A stretch of DNA of 64,000 nucleotides from NCBI GenBank assembly GCA_902785605.1, contig CACZZL010000007.1:51722-115721 (forward strand), in the 5' to 3' direction. The notes under the pieces were generated by a model. It was not told the DNA's origin. It saw nothing but the letters and a program-made list of their open reading frames with translations, and made no database searches. This document shows, piece after piece, positions 24,454-33,799 of the stretch (the stretch's first letter is position 1; each line of letters opens with the position of its first letter). Made by a program: the position numbers and the translations under genes. This DNA is from an uncultured Bacteroidales bacterium. Lineage in GTDB: Bacteria > Bacteroidota > Bacteroidia > Bacteroidales > Paludibacteraceae.

Positions 24454-24484
24454 CAAAGGTACAAAAAAATATGCAATTAGCAAA
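24454..24484 (-). promoter_or_regulatory. Promoter of the ten-gene phospho-signalling operon
   Basis: TTTG (24484-24481), 19 nt, then TACCTTTG (24461-24454) on the minus strand, about 95 nt before the first ATG. No other good promoter match was seen inside the operon down to 12702. The rest of 24359-24631 holds only this promoter and the upstream operon's terminator. Confidence 0.8.
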
Positions 24485-24553
24485 ATAATTTACGAAAAAA
24501 ATGATGTTTTTTGTGTTTTTTGCCCCAAATGCAGGATAAGTAGAGTGGAGGAG

Positions 24554-24584
24554 TAAGAAAAACGCACCGTTGATGCGGTGCGTT
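24554..24584 (-). terminator. Terminator of the HipS-HipB-like operon
   Basis: A perfect 9-bp stem AACGCACCG/CGGTGCGTT with a 6-nt loop is followed on the minus strand by TTTTC. A second short hairpin (GCCGAT/ATCGGC, 24589-24604) lies just before it. Confidence 0.85.
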
Positions 24585-24631
24585 GGATGCCGATTGTAAT
24601 CGGCGTAACACGAAGAAGAAAGTGGAGTGGG

Positions 24632-24985
24632 CTAATGGCGGCAGTCGACGACTACGGTGCCGAGTTTGGTGACATAGACTTCATTCACACGGATATCGCC
24701 TTGGTAGTGCTTCTCCAATGACGTACGCAGGTCTTCGTACTCGGTGTCGGGGACATAGCCGTCAATCTTGATATTGATCAGGCGGCCGACAGGAGTGACG
24801 GAGTAAACACGGTCGTCACACACCACAGTAGCGCGGTGGGTTCCTAAGATATCGTAGCGCTCTTGGGTGGTGTCCAACTGCTCTACGAAATAATCCACTT
24901 GCTTGTATAACTCTCTTTTCTTGTCACAAGCCGTAAACAGACAAGTCACTAAAACCAGACTTGCAATTGCAATAATCTTTTTCAT
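24632..24985 (-). CDS. Small lipoprotein of unknown function
   Basis: This 117-residue protein has a signal peptide with lipobox LFTAC (Cys20 as lipidation site). The mature part has two features: an N-terminal helix (RELYKQVDYFVEQLDTTQ) and a basic/beta C-terminal region (IRVNEVYVTKLGTVVVDC). I recognise no family. It is the last gene of the HipS-HipB-like operon, 14 nt after the macro-like gene. Confidence 0.75.
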   Translation of the reverse strand: MKKIIAIASLVLVTCLFTACDKKRELYKQVDYFVEQLDTTQERYDILGTHRATVVCDDRVYSVTPVGRLINIKIDGYVPDTEYEDLRTSLEKHYQGDIRVNEVYVTKLGTVVVDCRH

Positions 24986-24999
24986 AATCTATTTAATAA

Positions 25000-25386
25000 T
25001 TACAAAATCTTCACGAACGATTCCGGTAAGAGGATGTTCGGGACATCCAGGGCGGGAGAGAAGAGTGGGGCGATGGATTCGGGTGTAAAACCGGCGATGC
25101 CGCAACCGATGGGCGTGACGAGGAAGGTATACTCGGGGTGCGCCTTGGCAAAACCGATGAACTCATTCACGTAGGGTTGGATGGTCTCCACGCCGCCTTG
25201 CATGGTCGGGATGGCATAACTCTGCCCTTGCAGGCCGACGCCCTGTCCCCAGATTGCGCCGAAGCGGTTCATAGCTACTCGTGCAGCACCGCCTCCGTGC
25301 ATGCCTGCCAGATTACTGCCGAACACAAAAATCTCGTTCGGCTTCAAGTCTGTGATCCATTCCGGTGTAAATGCTCGATCGTACAT
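25000..25386 (-). CDS. Macro-like protein of the A1S_2505 phage non-structural type
   Basis: This 128-residue protein has FVFGSNLAGMHGGGAARVA near the N-terminus, then GLQGQSYAIPT and TPIGCGIAGF. These glycine-rich loops resemble those of macro domains that bind ADP-ribose, and I recall this family under the name A1S_2505, often in phages and mobile regions. Function is not established. It lies 13 nt after the HipS-HipB-like gene and probably shares its promoter. Confidence 0.65.
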   Translation of the reverse strand: MYDRAFTPEWITDLKPNEIFVFGSNLAGMHGGGAARVAMNRFGAIWGQGVGLQGQSYAIPTMQGGVETIQPYVNEFIGFAKAHPEYTFLVTPIGCGIAGFTPESIAPLFSPALDVPNILLPESFVKIL

Positions 25387-25399
25387 ATATGATAGTTTT

Positions 25400-25972
25400 T
25401 TATTGTTTAATCTCTAATTTCACATCCAGTCCCAGTACGTCAGCCACTTTTGTTAGCGTCTCGATAGATGGGGATTTCGATCCACGCTCAATTGACACAA
25501 TCGTATTGATACCCACTTGCGACAACAGCGCCAATGTGTTCTGCGTCAGGCCCAGTTCCTTGCGACGCGCCTTAATTATTTGTCCGATTGCTTTAGTTGT
25601 GTTCATTCTTTCTTTTTTATCATCTTTCAAACTATCAGTTACATCGTCTGCATCAATCGGTTTAACCGTTATCGCCCCAATGGTATCATACTGCGCCGTA
25701 GCTGCAAGGAACGCAAAATCATCATTCTCATCTATCCGCATCGTCCTGGACTGCAGTCTCCGGTTGTATCCTTCAGCCAACATGTTCGCAAACACAGGAA
25801 ACAACCGTTCCGACTCATATACGGCTTGCGACTTCGGCATGTTCAGACATAATGCCGGTAAACCGCTGTCTGTCCGGTATGCCTCGTCATAGGTAAACAC
25901 ATAACTCTGCGCACCTTTTTTCTCCAGTTCTCCGGCATAAATACCTTTTATGTATACTCCTAATCGACTCAT
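25400..25972 (-). CDS. HipA N-terminal (HipS-like) domain fused to HipB-like HTH domain
   Basis: This 190-residue protein has a HipA N-terminal-type domain at 1-107 (FTYDEAY, LPALCLNMP, FPVFANMLAEGYNRRL, FAFLAATAQYDTIGAI) and a Cro/C1 helix-turn-helix at 124-190 (LGLTQNTLALLSQVGINTIVSIERG). There is no HipA/HipT kinase part here or nearby. ATG 25972 is chosen because an earlier TTG in frame lies in the promoter. Two palindromes flank the promoter, so autorepression is likely. Its job without a kinase is open. Confidence 0.85.
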   Translation of the reverse strand: MSRLGVYIKGIYAGELEKKGAQSYVFTYDEAYRTDSGLPALCLNMPKSQAVYESERLFPVFANMLAEGYNRRLQSRTMRIDENDDFAFLAATAQYDTIGAITVKPIDADDVTDSLKDDKKERMNTTKAIGQIIKARRKELGLTQNTLALLSQVGINTIVSIERGSKSPSIETLTKVADVLGLDVKLEIKQ

Positions 25973-25977
25973 CGTTT

Positions 25978-25993
25978 TCACACTATTTTGTGA
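25978..25993. promoter_or_regulatory. Putative HipB-type operator 1
   Basis: TCACACTATTTTGTGA has palindromic arms TCACA/TGTGA with a 6-nt spacer and lies between the start codon and the -7 box. The same palindrome recurs at 26040-26055. Confidence 0.75.
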
Positions 25994-26002
25994 TTTTCGC
26001 TG

Positions 26003-26034
26003 CAAAGGTACTGCTTTTTATTCATATATGCAAA
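26003..26034 (-). promoter_or_regulatory. Promoter of the HipS-HipB-like operon
   Basis: TTTG (26034-26031), 20 nt, then TACCTTTG (26010-26003) on the minus strand. It is bracketed by the two TCACA/TGTGA operators. Confidence 0.85.
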
Positions 26035-26039
26035 TAAAT

Positions 26040-26055
26040 TCACACTTTTTTGTGA
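26040..26055. promoter_or_regulatory. Putative HipB-type operator 2
   Basis: TCACACTTTTTTGTGA matches operator 1 in both arms and in spacer length. The centre-to-centre distance is 62 bp, close to six helical turns, which would suit looping between two bound dimers. A half site GTGTGAAT follows at about 26075. Confidence 0.75.
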
Positions 26056-26127
26056 TTTTTTTTAGTTAGTAGAGTGTGAATAAATATTGACATATGCAAA
26101 TAAAAATGAAAATTAATTTACAAAAGT

Positions 26128-26159
26128 CTTGCATGTTTCAAAAATTTGTTGTAATTTTG
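26128..26159 (+). promoter_or_regulatory. Promoter of the glnN-glmS operon
   Basis: CTTG (26128-26131), 20 nt, then TAATTTTG (26152-26159) on the plus strand, about 50 nt before the glnN ATG. It diverges from the HipS-HipB-like promoter. Confidence 0.75.
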
Positions 26160-26211
26160 CGGTCGATTTTGAAAATTAATCGGATTAAAAACAAAAAACA
26201 ACGTCAAAAGT

Positions 26212-28406
26212 ATGAGTAATATCCGTTTTGAAGCGTTAAAAATGGCGTTTGGACGTCAAATGGCGAATGACGAAAGGCTAATGGCTAATGATGAACGAGT
26301 GAAGGATTATTTTGCTCAGGATGTGTTCACGCGTGAGCGAATGAAGGAATATATTGCGCAGGAGGTGCTGGATCAGTTGTTCGACGATGTGGACAACGGC
26401 CGCACGATTCACCGTGACATCGCGGGAACGGTCGCGATCGGTATTCGCAAATGGGCGATTGAGCATGGTGCTACCCATTTCACACACTGGTTCCAACCGC
26501 TGACAGGCGGTACGGCGGAAAAGCACGATGCGTTCTTCACGCTGAAGGACGGTGTGCTGATCGAGGAGTTCAGTGGTGACAGTCTCTATCAGCAGGAACC
26601 GGATGCGTCCTCTTTCCCCTCCGGCGGTATACGTAATACCTTCGAAGCACGCGGATACTCGGCATGGGATCCTTCGAGTCCGGTCTTCCTGATCGGTGAC
26701 ACCCTCTGTATCCCGACCGTGTTCGTAGCATATACAGGTGAAGCACTCGACTACAAGACACCGCTCATACGCTCCACTGCCTCCCTCTGCCATGCGGCAC
26801 GCGAGGTGTGCGGACTGTTTGACAAGACCGTCAAGCATGTACATGTCAACTTGGGATGGGAGCAGGAATATTTCCTGGTGGACGAATCGCTCTATGCTGC
26901 GCGTCCGGATCTGATATTGACGGGCCGCACGCTGATGGGACACGGCAGCGCCAAGAGTCAGCAACTCGAAGATCATTATTTCGGAGCTATCCCGCAACGC
27001 GTACTCGCGTTCATGCGTGATCTAGAATACGAGGCATTGCGTGCAGGTATCCCCGTGCGCACACGGCATAACGAGGTGGCGCCTAATCAATTTGAGATGG
27101 CGCCTATCTTCGAAGAGGTAAACCTTGCCAACGACCATAACCTGCTCGTCATGTCTATCATGGAGCGCGTGGCAGAGAAACATCATTTCCGCGTACTGCT
27201 GCATGAGAAACCCTATGCCGGCGTGAACGGTAGTGGTAAGCACTGTAACTGGAGCCTGCAGACCAATACCGGTATCAACCTCCTGGCGCCGGGTAAGAAC
27301 CCTTATCAAAACCTCCAGTTCGTGACCTTCCTTGTCAATGTGCTGATGGCCGTTCATCGTCATAACGGACTGCTCAAAGCCTCTATCGTCAGTGCTACCA
27401 ATGAGCACCGTCTGGGCGCTAACGAAGCACCGCCCGCTATCATCTCTGTCTTCCTTGGCAAACAGATATCGGAGGTGCTGGATAAGTTAGAACACGCGAG
27501 TGCTGAAGAAGCTATCATCATCAATGCCAAGAAAGAGATGAAATTAGGCGTAAGTAATATTCCGGAGATTTTGTTAGATAACACCGACCGTAACCGTACT
27601 TCGCCTTTTGCCTTCACCGGAAACCGCTTCGAGTTCCGTGCCGTCGGTTCGTCCGCTAACTGCGGTGCAGCCATGTTAGCCCTCAATGCGGCTGTGGCCG
27701 AGCAGTTAATGCTCTTCAAAGCGGAGGTGGACAGTCGCGTAGAGGCAGGAGAACCGAAAGAACGCGTCTTATTCGATATCATCCGTAATTATATCGTCAC
27801 TTGCAAAGCAATCCGATTCGAAGGAAACGGTTATAGCGAGGAGTGGAAAGAAGAAGCGGCTAAGCGTGGCTTGGACTGCGAGACAAGTGCGCCGCTCGTC
27901 ATCGATCGCTATCTGGCGGAGGATACCATACGTATGTTCCAGTCAACAGGTGTACTGAGTGAAGCGGAGTTACATAGTCGGAGCGAAGTCAAATGGGAGA
28001 CCTATGCAAAGAAACTGCAGATCGAGAGCCGCGTATTAGGTGACCTGGTGATCAATCATGTGATGCCGGCAGCCAAGCGCTATCAGACGATGCTGCTGCA
28101 GAACGTGCTGGCTGTCAAACAGGTGTTCAGCGCCGACGAGACGGCGAGTCTGAACGCGATGGACTACAGCATCATCAAACAGATTGAGGAACACTCGGGT
28201 GCGATCTTCGAAGGCGTAGAGCGTATGACCGATGCGCGTCATAAAGCCAATCGTCAACCGGACGAGCGCAGCAAAGCGATCGCTTATCATGACAACGTCT
28301 TGCCTCTTATGGCCGAGATCCGCGAACATGCTGATGCCCTCGAGCTCATTGTTGATGACGAGATGTGGACACTGCCCAAGTATAGAGAATTAATGTTCAT
28401 ACATTA

Positions 28407-28407
<1 letters not shown>
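26212..28407 (+). CDS. glnN: Type III glutamine synthetase (GlnN)
   Basis: This 731-residue protein is the full length of GSIII, the form common in Bacteroidetes. It makes glutamine from glutamate, ammonia and ATP. Family stretches include [37 protein letters not shown] (ammonia/glutamate site) and the metal-binding GSGKHCNWS. Residues 17-28, just after the start, come from a heptanucleotide island ([12 protein letters not shown]), a stretch I would not expect in this enzyme. It shares the TAATG junction with pyrG; glutamine supply for PyrG and GlmS in the same operon makes functional sense. Confidence 0.95.
26259..26293. repeat. Heptanucleotide island, CTTTCGC family (reverse complement)
   Basis: Five units (AATGGCG, AATGACG, AAAGGCT, AATGGCT, AATGATG) lie in frame near the start of glnN. 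Confidence 0.88.
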
Positions 28408-29890
<1,483 letters not shown>

Positions 29891-29894
<4 letters not shown>

Positions 29895-30682
29895 AAACGA
29901 TCCCTTTTATTAAAATGCACGGGTTGGGGAATGACTACGTCTATATCGACTGTTTCTCCAAAGAGACGGCAGCCATCATCGCCAAGACCGATCTGCCGGA
30001 GTTAGCCCGTCGTGTGTCGGACCGCCATTTCGGTATCGGTTCGGACGGGTTGGTACTCATCCGACCTATTCAATTAGCGGATGCGCAGATGCGTATCTTC
30101 AACGCTGACGGTTCGGAAGCCGAGATGTGCGGTAATGCGATCAGGTGTGTGGCTAAGTACCTGTACGAGTGCGGGTTGCGAAAGAACCTGCAGATGGAGA
30201 TCGCTACGCTTGCCGGTATCCGAACATTGAACCTTCAGGCCGTGAACGGCATCGTGGAGCAGGTGACGGTGAACATGGGTGTGCCGTCGATTAAACCCGA
30301 AGTGCTGCAATGCGGAGCGGATCCAATCGGCTATACGTCGGTGAATATGGGCAATCCGCATGCGGTGTTCTTCCACGACTCGGTGCCGCAGTTGCCTGAG
30401 AACACGAATATTGAGTTTGTGCGCGTGCGCAATAACACCGAACTGGACGTGCGGGTTATTGAGCGGGGCAGCGGTGAGACGCTGGCCTGTGGAACAGGGG
30501 CTTGTGCTGCGGCTGTAGCGGCTATGCATCACGGGTTGACTGAACGCAATGTGACCGTGCATCTGCCGGGCGGTGATTTACAAATACAGTGGAAAAGCGA
30601 CCGCTATCCGGTGCTCATGACCGGACCGGCTACGTATGTGTACTCCGGTATGTATCTCATGGAGGACGACTTATGCAAGTAA
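29891..30682 (+). CDS. dapF: Diaminopimelate epimerase
   Basis: This 263-residue enzyme converts LL- to meso-diaminopimelate for lysine and peptidoglycan. The two catalytic cysteines are Cys80 (MCGNAIRCV) and Cys200 (ACGTGAC). The start ATG at 29891 overlaps the pyrG stop as ATGA; longer readings would run back into pyrG. It overlaps dapL by 10 nt, so the two last steps to meso-DAP are made together. Confidence 0.95.
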
Positions 30683-31836
30683 ACAGCGAATTACAGCAGT
30701 TGAACGGCAATTATCTGTTCACGGAGATTGTGCGTCGTACGCAGGCCTATCAGGCACAACACCCGGAGGCCAAGGTGCTGCGGCTTGGAGTAGGGGATGT
30801 GACGCGTCCGCTACCGCTAACGATCATCGATGCGATGCACCGGGCGGTGGAAGAGATGGCGCATGCCAAGACCTTCCGCGGCTACGGACCGGAAGCTGGA
30901 TACGGGTGGTTGAAGCAGTGCATCATTGAGCATGACTACCGTCCGCGGGGCGTTGAGTTGACGCCCGAAGAGGTGTTCATCTCCGACGGTGCAGGAAGCG
31001 ATCTGGGCAATCTCAGTGAGTTGTTCGATCGTGCGAACAGCGTGGCGATCTTAGACCCCGCGTACCCGGCTTATGTGGACACGAGTCGGATGGCAGGACG
31101 GAAGATTCAGTACCTGCCCTGTGTGGCGGAGAACGGGTTTGTGCCGGAGTTGCCGAAAGAGCAAGCGGACATTATTTACCTATGCTATCCCAACAACCCG
31201 ACGGGTGCGGTTCTGACGCGCGAACAGCTGCGGCTGTGGGTTGAGTATGCGCGTTCGCACCATAGCATTATCATCTTCGATGCTGCCTACGAATCGTTCA
31301 TAGAAGAGAAGGATATCCCGCACACAATCTATGAGATAGAGGGTGCGAAAGAGGTGGCGATTGAGGTGTGCAGTTATAGTAAATCAGCCGGTTTTACGGC
31401 GGTGCGTTGCGGTTGGACCGTTGTGCCTAAGCAAACAGGGCTGCAAGCAATGTGGATGCGTCGTCAATGCACCAAGTTCAACGGCACTTCGTATATTGCC
31501 CAGCGTGCGGCTGAGGCGACGTATACGCCGGCAGGCAAAGCGGGTCTGCAAGCGAACCTGACGCACTACAAGAACACGGCTAAGTTGCTGCTGAAGGGCC
31601 TGAGCACGATGGGATATGAGGTGTACGGCGGTAAGAACGCACCGTATATCTGGTGCCGAGTGCCGAAGGGATATGACTCGTGGTCGTTCTTCGATCACTT
31701 GCTCGAGCGTTGTCAGGTAGTATGCACGCCGGGTGTCGGTTTTGGTCCCGCAGGAGAAGGGTTTGTGCGTTTTTCCGCGTTCTCGAATCGGGAAGATGTG
31801 GAAGAAGCACTGAAAAGAATGGAACATATTAAATAA
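30673..31836 (+). CDS. dapL: LL-diaminopimelate aminotransferase
   Basis: This 387-residue PLP enzyme makes LL-DAP directly from tetrahydrodipicolinate, bypassing the succinylated intermediates. Motifs: LGVGDVTRPLP near the start, YGPEAGYGWLKQ, LCYPNNPTGAV (171-180) and the PLP lysine Lys237 in SYSKSAGF. I set the start at ATG 30673 because the protein begins MQVNSELQQL as in the family. It is slightly short compared with typical 400-410 residues. Confidence 0.93.
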   Translation: MQVNSELQQLNGNYLFTEIVRRTQAYQAQHPEAKVLRLGVGDVTRPLPLTIIDAMHRAVEEMAHAKTFRGYGPEAGYGWLKQCIIEHDYRPRGVELTPEEVFISDGAGSDLGNLSELFDRANSVAILDPAYPAYVDTSRMAGRKIQYLPCVAENGFVPELPKEQADIIYLCYPNNPTGAVLTREQLRLWVEYARSHHSIIIFDAAYESFIEEKDIPHTIYEIEGAKEVAIEVCSYSKSAGFTAVRCGWTVVPKQTGLQAMWMRRQCTKFNGTSYIAQRAAEATYTPAGKAGLQANLTHYKNTAKLLLKGLSTMGYEVYGGKNAPYIWCRVPKGYDSWSFFDHLLERCQVVCTPGVGFGPAGEGFVRFSAFSNREDVEEALKRMEHIK

Positions 31837-31843
31837 TAACACT

Positions 31844-33706
31844 ATGTGTGGTATAGTTGGTTACATAGGTAAACGCAAGGCCTATCCGATTTTGATTAAG
31901 GGCTTGCATCGTCTGGAGTACCGCGGGTACGACAGTGCCGGCGTGGCACTGATTAACGAGCAGGGACAGCTCAATATTTACAAAGCCAAAGGCAAAGTGG
32001 CGGAACTGGAAGCGTTCGCTTCGGACAAGGACACGACGGGTTGCATCGGCATCGCGCACACCCGCTGGGCGACGCACGGTGAACCGAACACGGTTAATGC
32101 GCATCCGCATTACTCGGAGTCCGAGCGTCTGGCGATCATTCATAACGGTATCATTGAGAACTACGCCGTGCTCAAAGCCGGTCTGAAAGAGCAAGGGTAC
32201 ACGTTCAAGTCTGACACCGATACCGAAGTGCTGGTGCAGCTGGTTGAGTACACGCAGGTGAACCGCCACGTGGACCTCAAGACGGCCGTGCAGTTGGCGC
32301 TGCAGCAGGTGATCGGTGCATATGCGATTGCCATCCTCGACAAGACCCATCCGGATACCTTGATTGCGGCCCGTAAGGGTTCCCCGCTTGTGGTGGGAAT
32401 CGGCGAAGATGAGTATTTTCTCGCGTCGGACGCTACGCCGATTGTCGAATACACGGACCAAGTGATTTACATTGAGGATGAGGAAGTGGTCGTGTTAAGT
32501 ACCAATGGACAAGGTACAAAGGACAAAGACGTGGAGATCACCACGATTAATAACGTGACCAAGACGCCGGAGATCAAGCGGTTGGAGTTGTCGCTGAGCC
32601 AATTGGAGAAAGGTGGTTATCCGCATTTCATGCTCAAGGAGATCTTCGAACAGCCGCGTACGCTGACGGACTCGATGCGGGGACGTGTGAACGTACGGCA
32701 AGATAACATCGCGCTGTCGGGATTTATTGATAACAAGGACCGGTTTCTGAATGCTAAGCGTATCATCATCACGGCTTGCGGTACAAGTTGGCACGCCGGA
32801 TTGATCGCTATGTACGCGATTGAGGAGTTCGCGCAGATACCGGTTGAGGTGGAGTACTCGTCCGAGTTCCGCTACCGTAAGCCGGTGATTAACAAGGACG
32901 ATGTGGTGATTGCCATTTCGCAGTCGGGTGAGACGGCCGATACGCTGGCAGCTATTCAGTTGGCCAAAGAGAAAGGGGCGTTCATCTTCTCGATCTGCAA
33001 CGTCGTCGGTGCGTCTATTCCGCGTGTGAGCGACAGCGGTTGTTATACGCACGTGGGCCCGGAGATCGGTGTGGCGAGCACCAAGGCGTTCACGGCGCAA
33101 GTGATGGCGCTGACGATGCTGGCGCTGTGTATCGGCAAAGAGAAAGGCACTATCTCGCAAGAGCAGTACCTGAGCGTCGTGCGGGAGTTGGGTCAGATTC
33201 CGGCTAAGATTGAGCGGGTGCTGGGTCAGGACAAACTGATCTCGGACTTCGCTAAGATTTTTTCTTACGCGCAGAACTTCATTTATCTCGGCCGCGGATA
33301 CAATTTCCCTGTAGCCCTCGAAGGAGCACTCAAGTTGAAGGAAATCAGCTATATCCATGCCGAAGGATACCCGGCTGCTGAAATGAAACACGGACCGATT
33401 GCCTTGATCTCGCAAGAGATGCCGGTAGTCGTTGTGGCACCGCATTGCGGTACATACGAGAAGATCGTAAGTAACATCCAGGAAATCAAAGCCCGTAAGG
33501 GTCGTGTGATTGCTGTGGTGACGGAAGGGGACACGTTGGTGAGCAAGATTGCGGATTATTGCATCGAAGTGCCGGAGACGGTGGAGTGCCTTACACCGCT
33601 GCTGACGGTCATTCCGCTGCAGCTGCTGGCGTACCATATTGCTGTGGTCAAAGGATGCGATGTGGACCAGCCTCGTAACCTCGCCAAATCGGTGACCGTA
33701 GAATAA
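31844..33706 (+). CDS. glmS: Glutamine-fructose-6-phosphate aminotransferase (isomerizing)
   Basis: This 620-residue enzyme makes glucosamine-6-phosphate. It has the N-terminal nucleophile Cys2 (MCGIVGYIG), glutaminase motifs (TRWATHGEP) and two SIS sugar-binding domains (TACGTSWHAG, ISQSGETADT, GRGYNFPVALEGALKLKE). Residues 220-229, in the linker between the glutaminase and SIS domains, come from a heptanucleotide island. It follows dapL by 7 nt and ends at a strong terminator. No glmS ribozyme was seen. Confidence 0.96.
   Translation: MCGIVGYIGKRKAYPILIKGLHRLEYRGYDSAGVALINEQGQLNIYKAKGKVAELEAFASDKDTTGCIGIAHTRWATHGEPNTVNAHPHYSESERLAIIHNGIIENYAVLKAGLKEQGYTFKSDTDTEVLVQLVEYTQVNRHVDLKTAVQLALQQVIGAYAIAILDKTHPDTLIAARKGSPLVVGIGEDEYFLASDATPIVEYTDQVIYIEDEEVVVLSTNGQGTKDKDVEITTINNVTKTPEIKRLELSLSQLEKGGYPHFMLKEIFEQPRTLTDSMRGRVNVRQDNIALSGFIDNKDRFLNAKRIIITACGTSWHAGLIAMYAIEEFAQIPVEVEYSSEFRYRKPVINKDDVVIAISQSGETADTLAAIQLAKEKGAFIFSICNVVGASIPRVSDSGCYTHVGPEIGVASTKAFTAQVMALTMLALCIGKEKGTISQEQYLSVVRELGQIPAKIERVLGQDKLISDFAKIFSYAQNFIYLGRGYNFPVALEGALKLKEISYIHAEGYPAAEMKHGPIALISQEMPVVVVAPHCGTYEKIVSNIQEIKARKGRVIAVVTEGDTLVSKIADYCIEVPETVECLTPLLTVIPLQLLAYHIAVVKGCDVDQPRNLAKSVTVE
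32501..32528. repeat. Heptanucleotide island, TGTCCTT family (reverse complement)
   Basis: Four units (ACCAATG, GACAAGG, TACAAAG, GACAAAG) lie in frame in the interdomain linker of glmS. Confidence 0.75.
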
Positions 33707-33709
33707 AAG

Positions 33710-33732
33710 AACGCCTTCGGGCGTTTTTTTTT
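33710..33732 (+). terminator. Terminator of the glnN-glmS operon
   Basis: AACGCC-TTCG-GGCGTT followed by nine or more T, immediately after the glmS stop on the plus strand. Confidence 0.95.
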
Positions 33733-33740
33733 GCTAATTA

Positions 33741-33772
33741 TTTGCATATTTGCAAAATTTGTAGTACTTTTG
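33741..33772 (+). promoter_or_regulatory. Promoter of the 2-oxoacid:ferredoxin oxidoreductase operon
   Basis: TTTG (33741-33744), 20 nt, then TACTTTTG (33765-33772), about 28 nt before the GTG start. Confidence 0.85.
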
Positions 33773-33799
33773 TAGCCGCAATCAAAAAAATCATATAAC

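Noticed and set aside
12632-24484. T6SS-associated threonine phosphorylation cluster or TerY-P tellurite-type cluster
   Set aside because: Kinase, PP2C and FHA genes are shared, but no Tss, VWA or MoxR genes are present and the exported BACON/TPR proteins do not belong to those systems.
32495-33637. 380-codon minus-strand frame opposite glmS
   Set aside because: Antisense shadow of glmS; low-information composition.
33710-33732. glmS-type riboswitch or ribozyme near glmS
   Set aside because: Only a plain UUCG-loop terminator follows glmS, and just 7 nt separate dapL from glmS, which leaves no room for a ribozyme.
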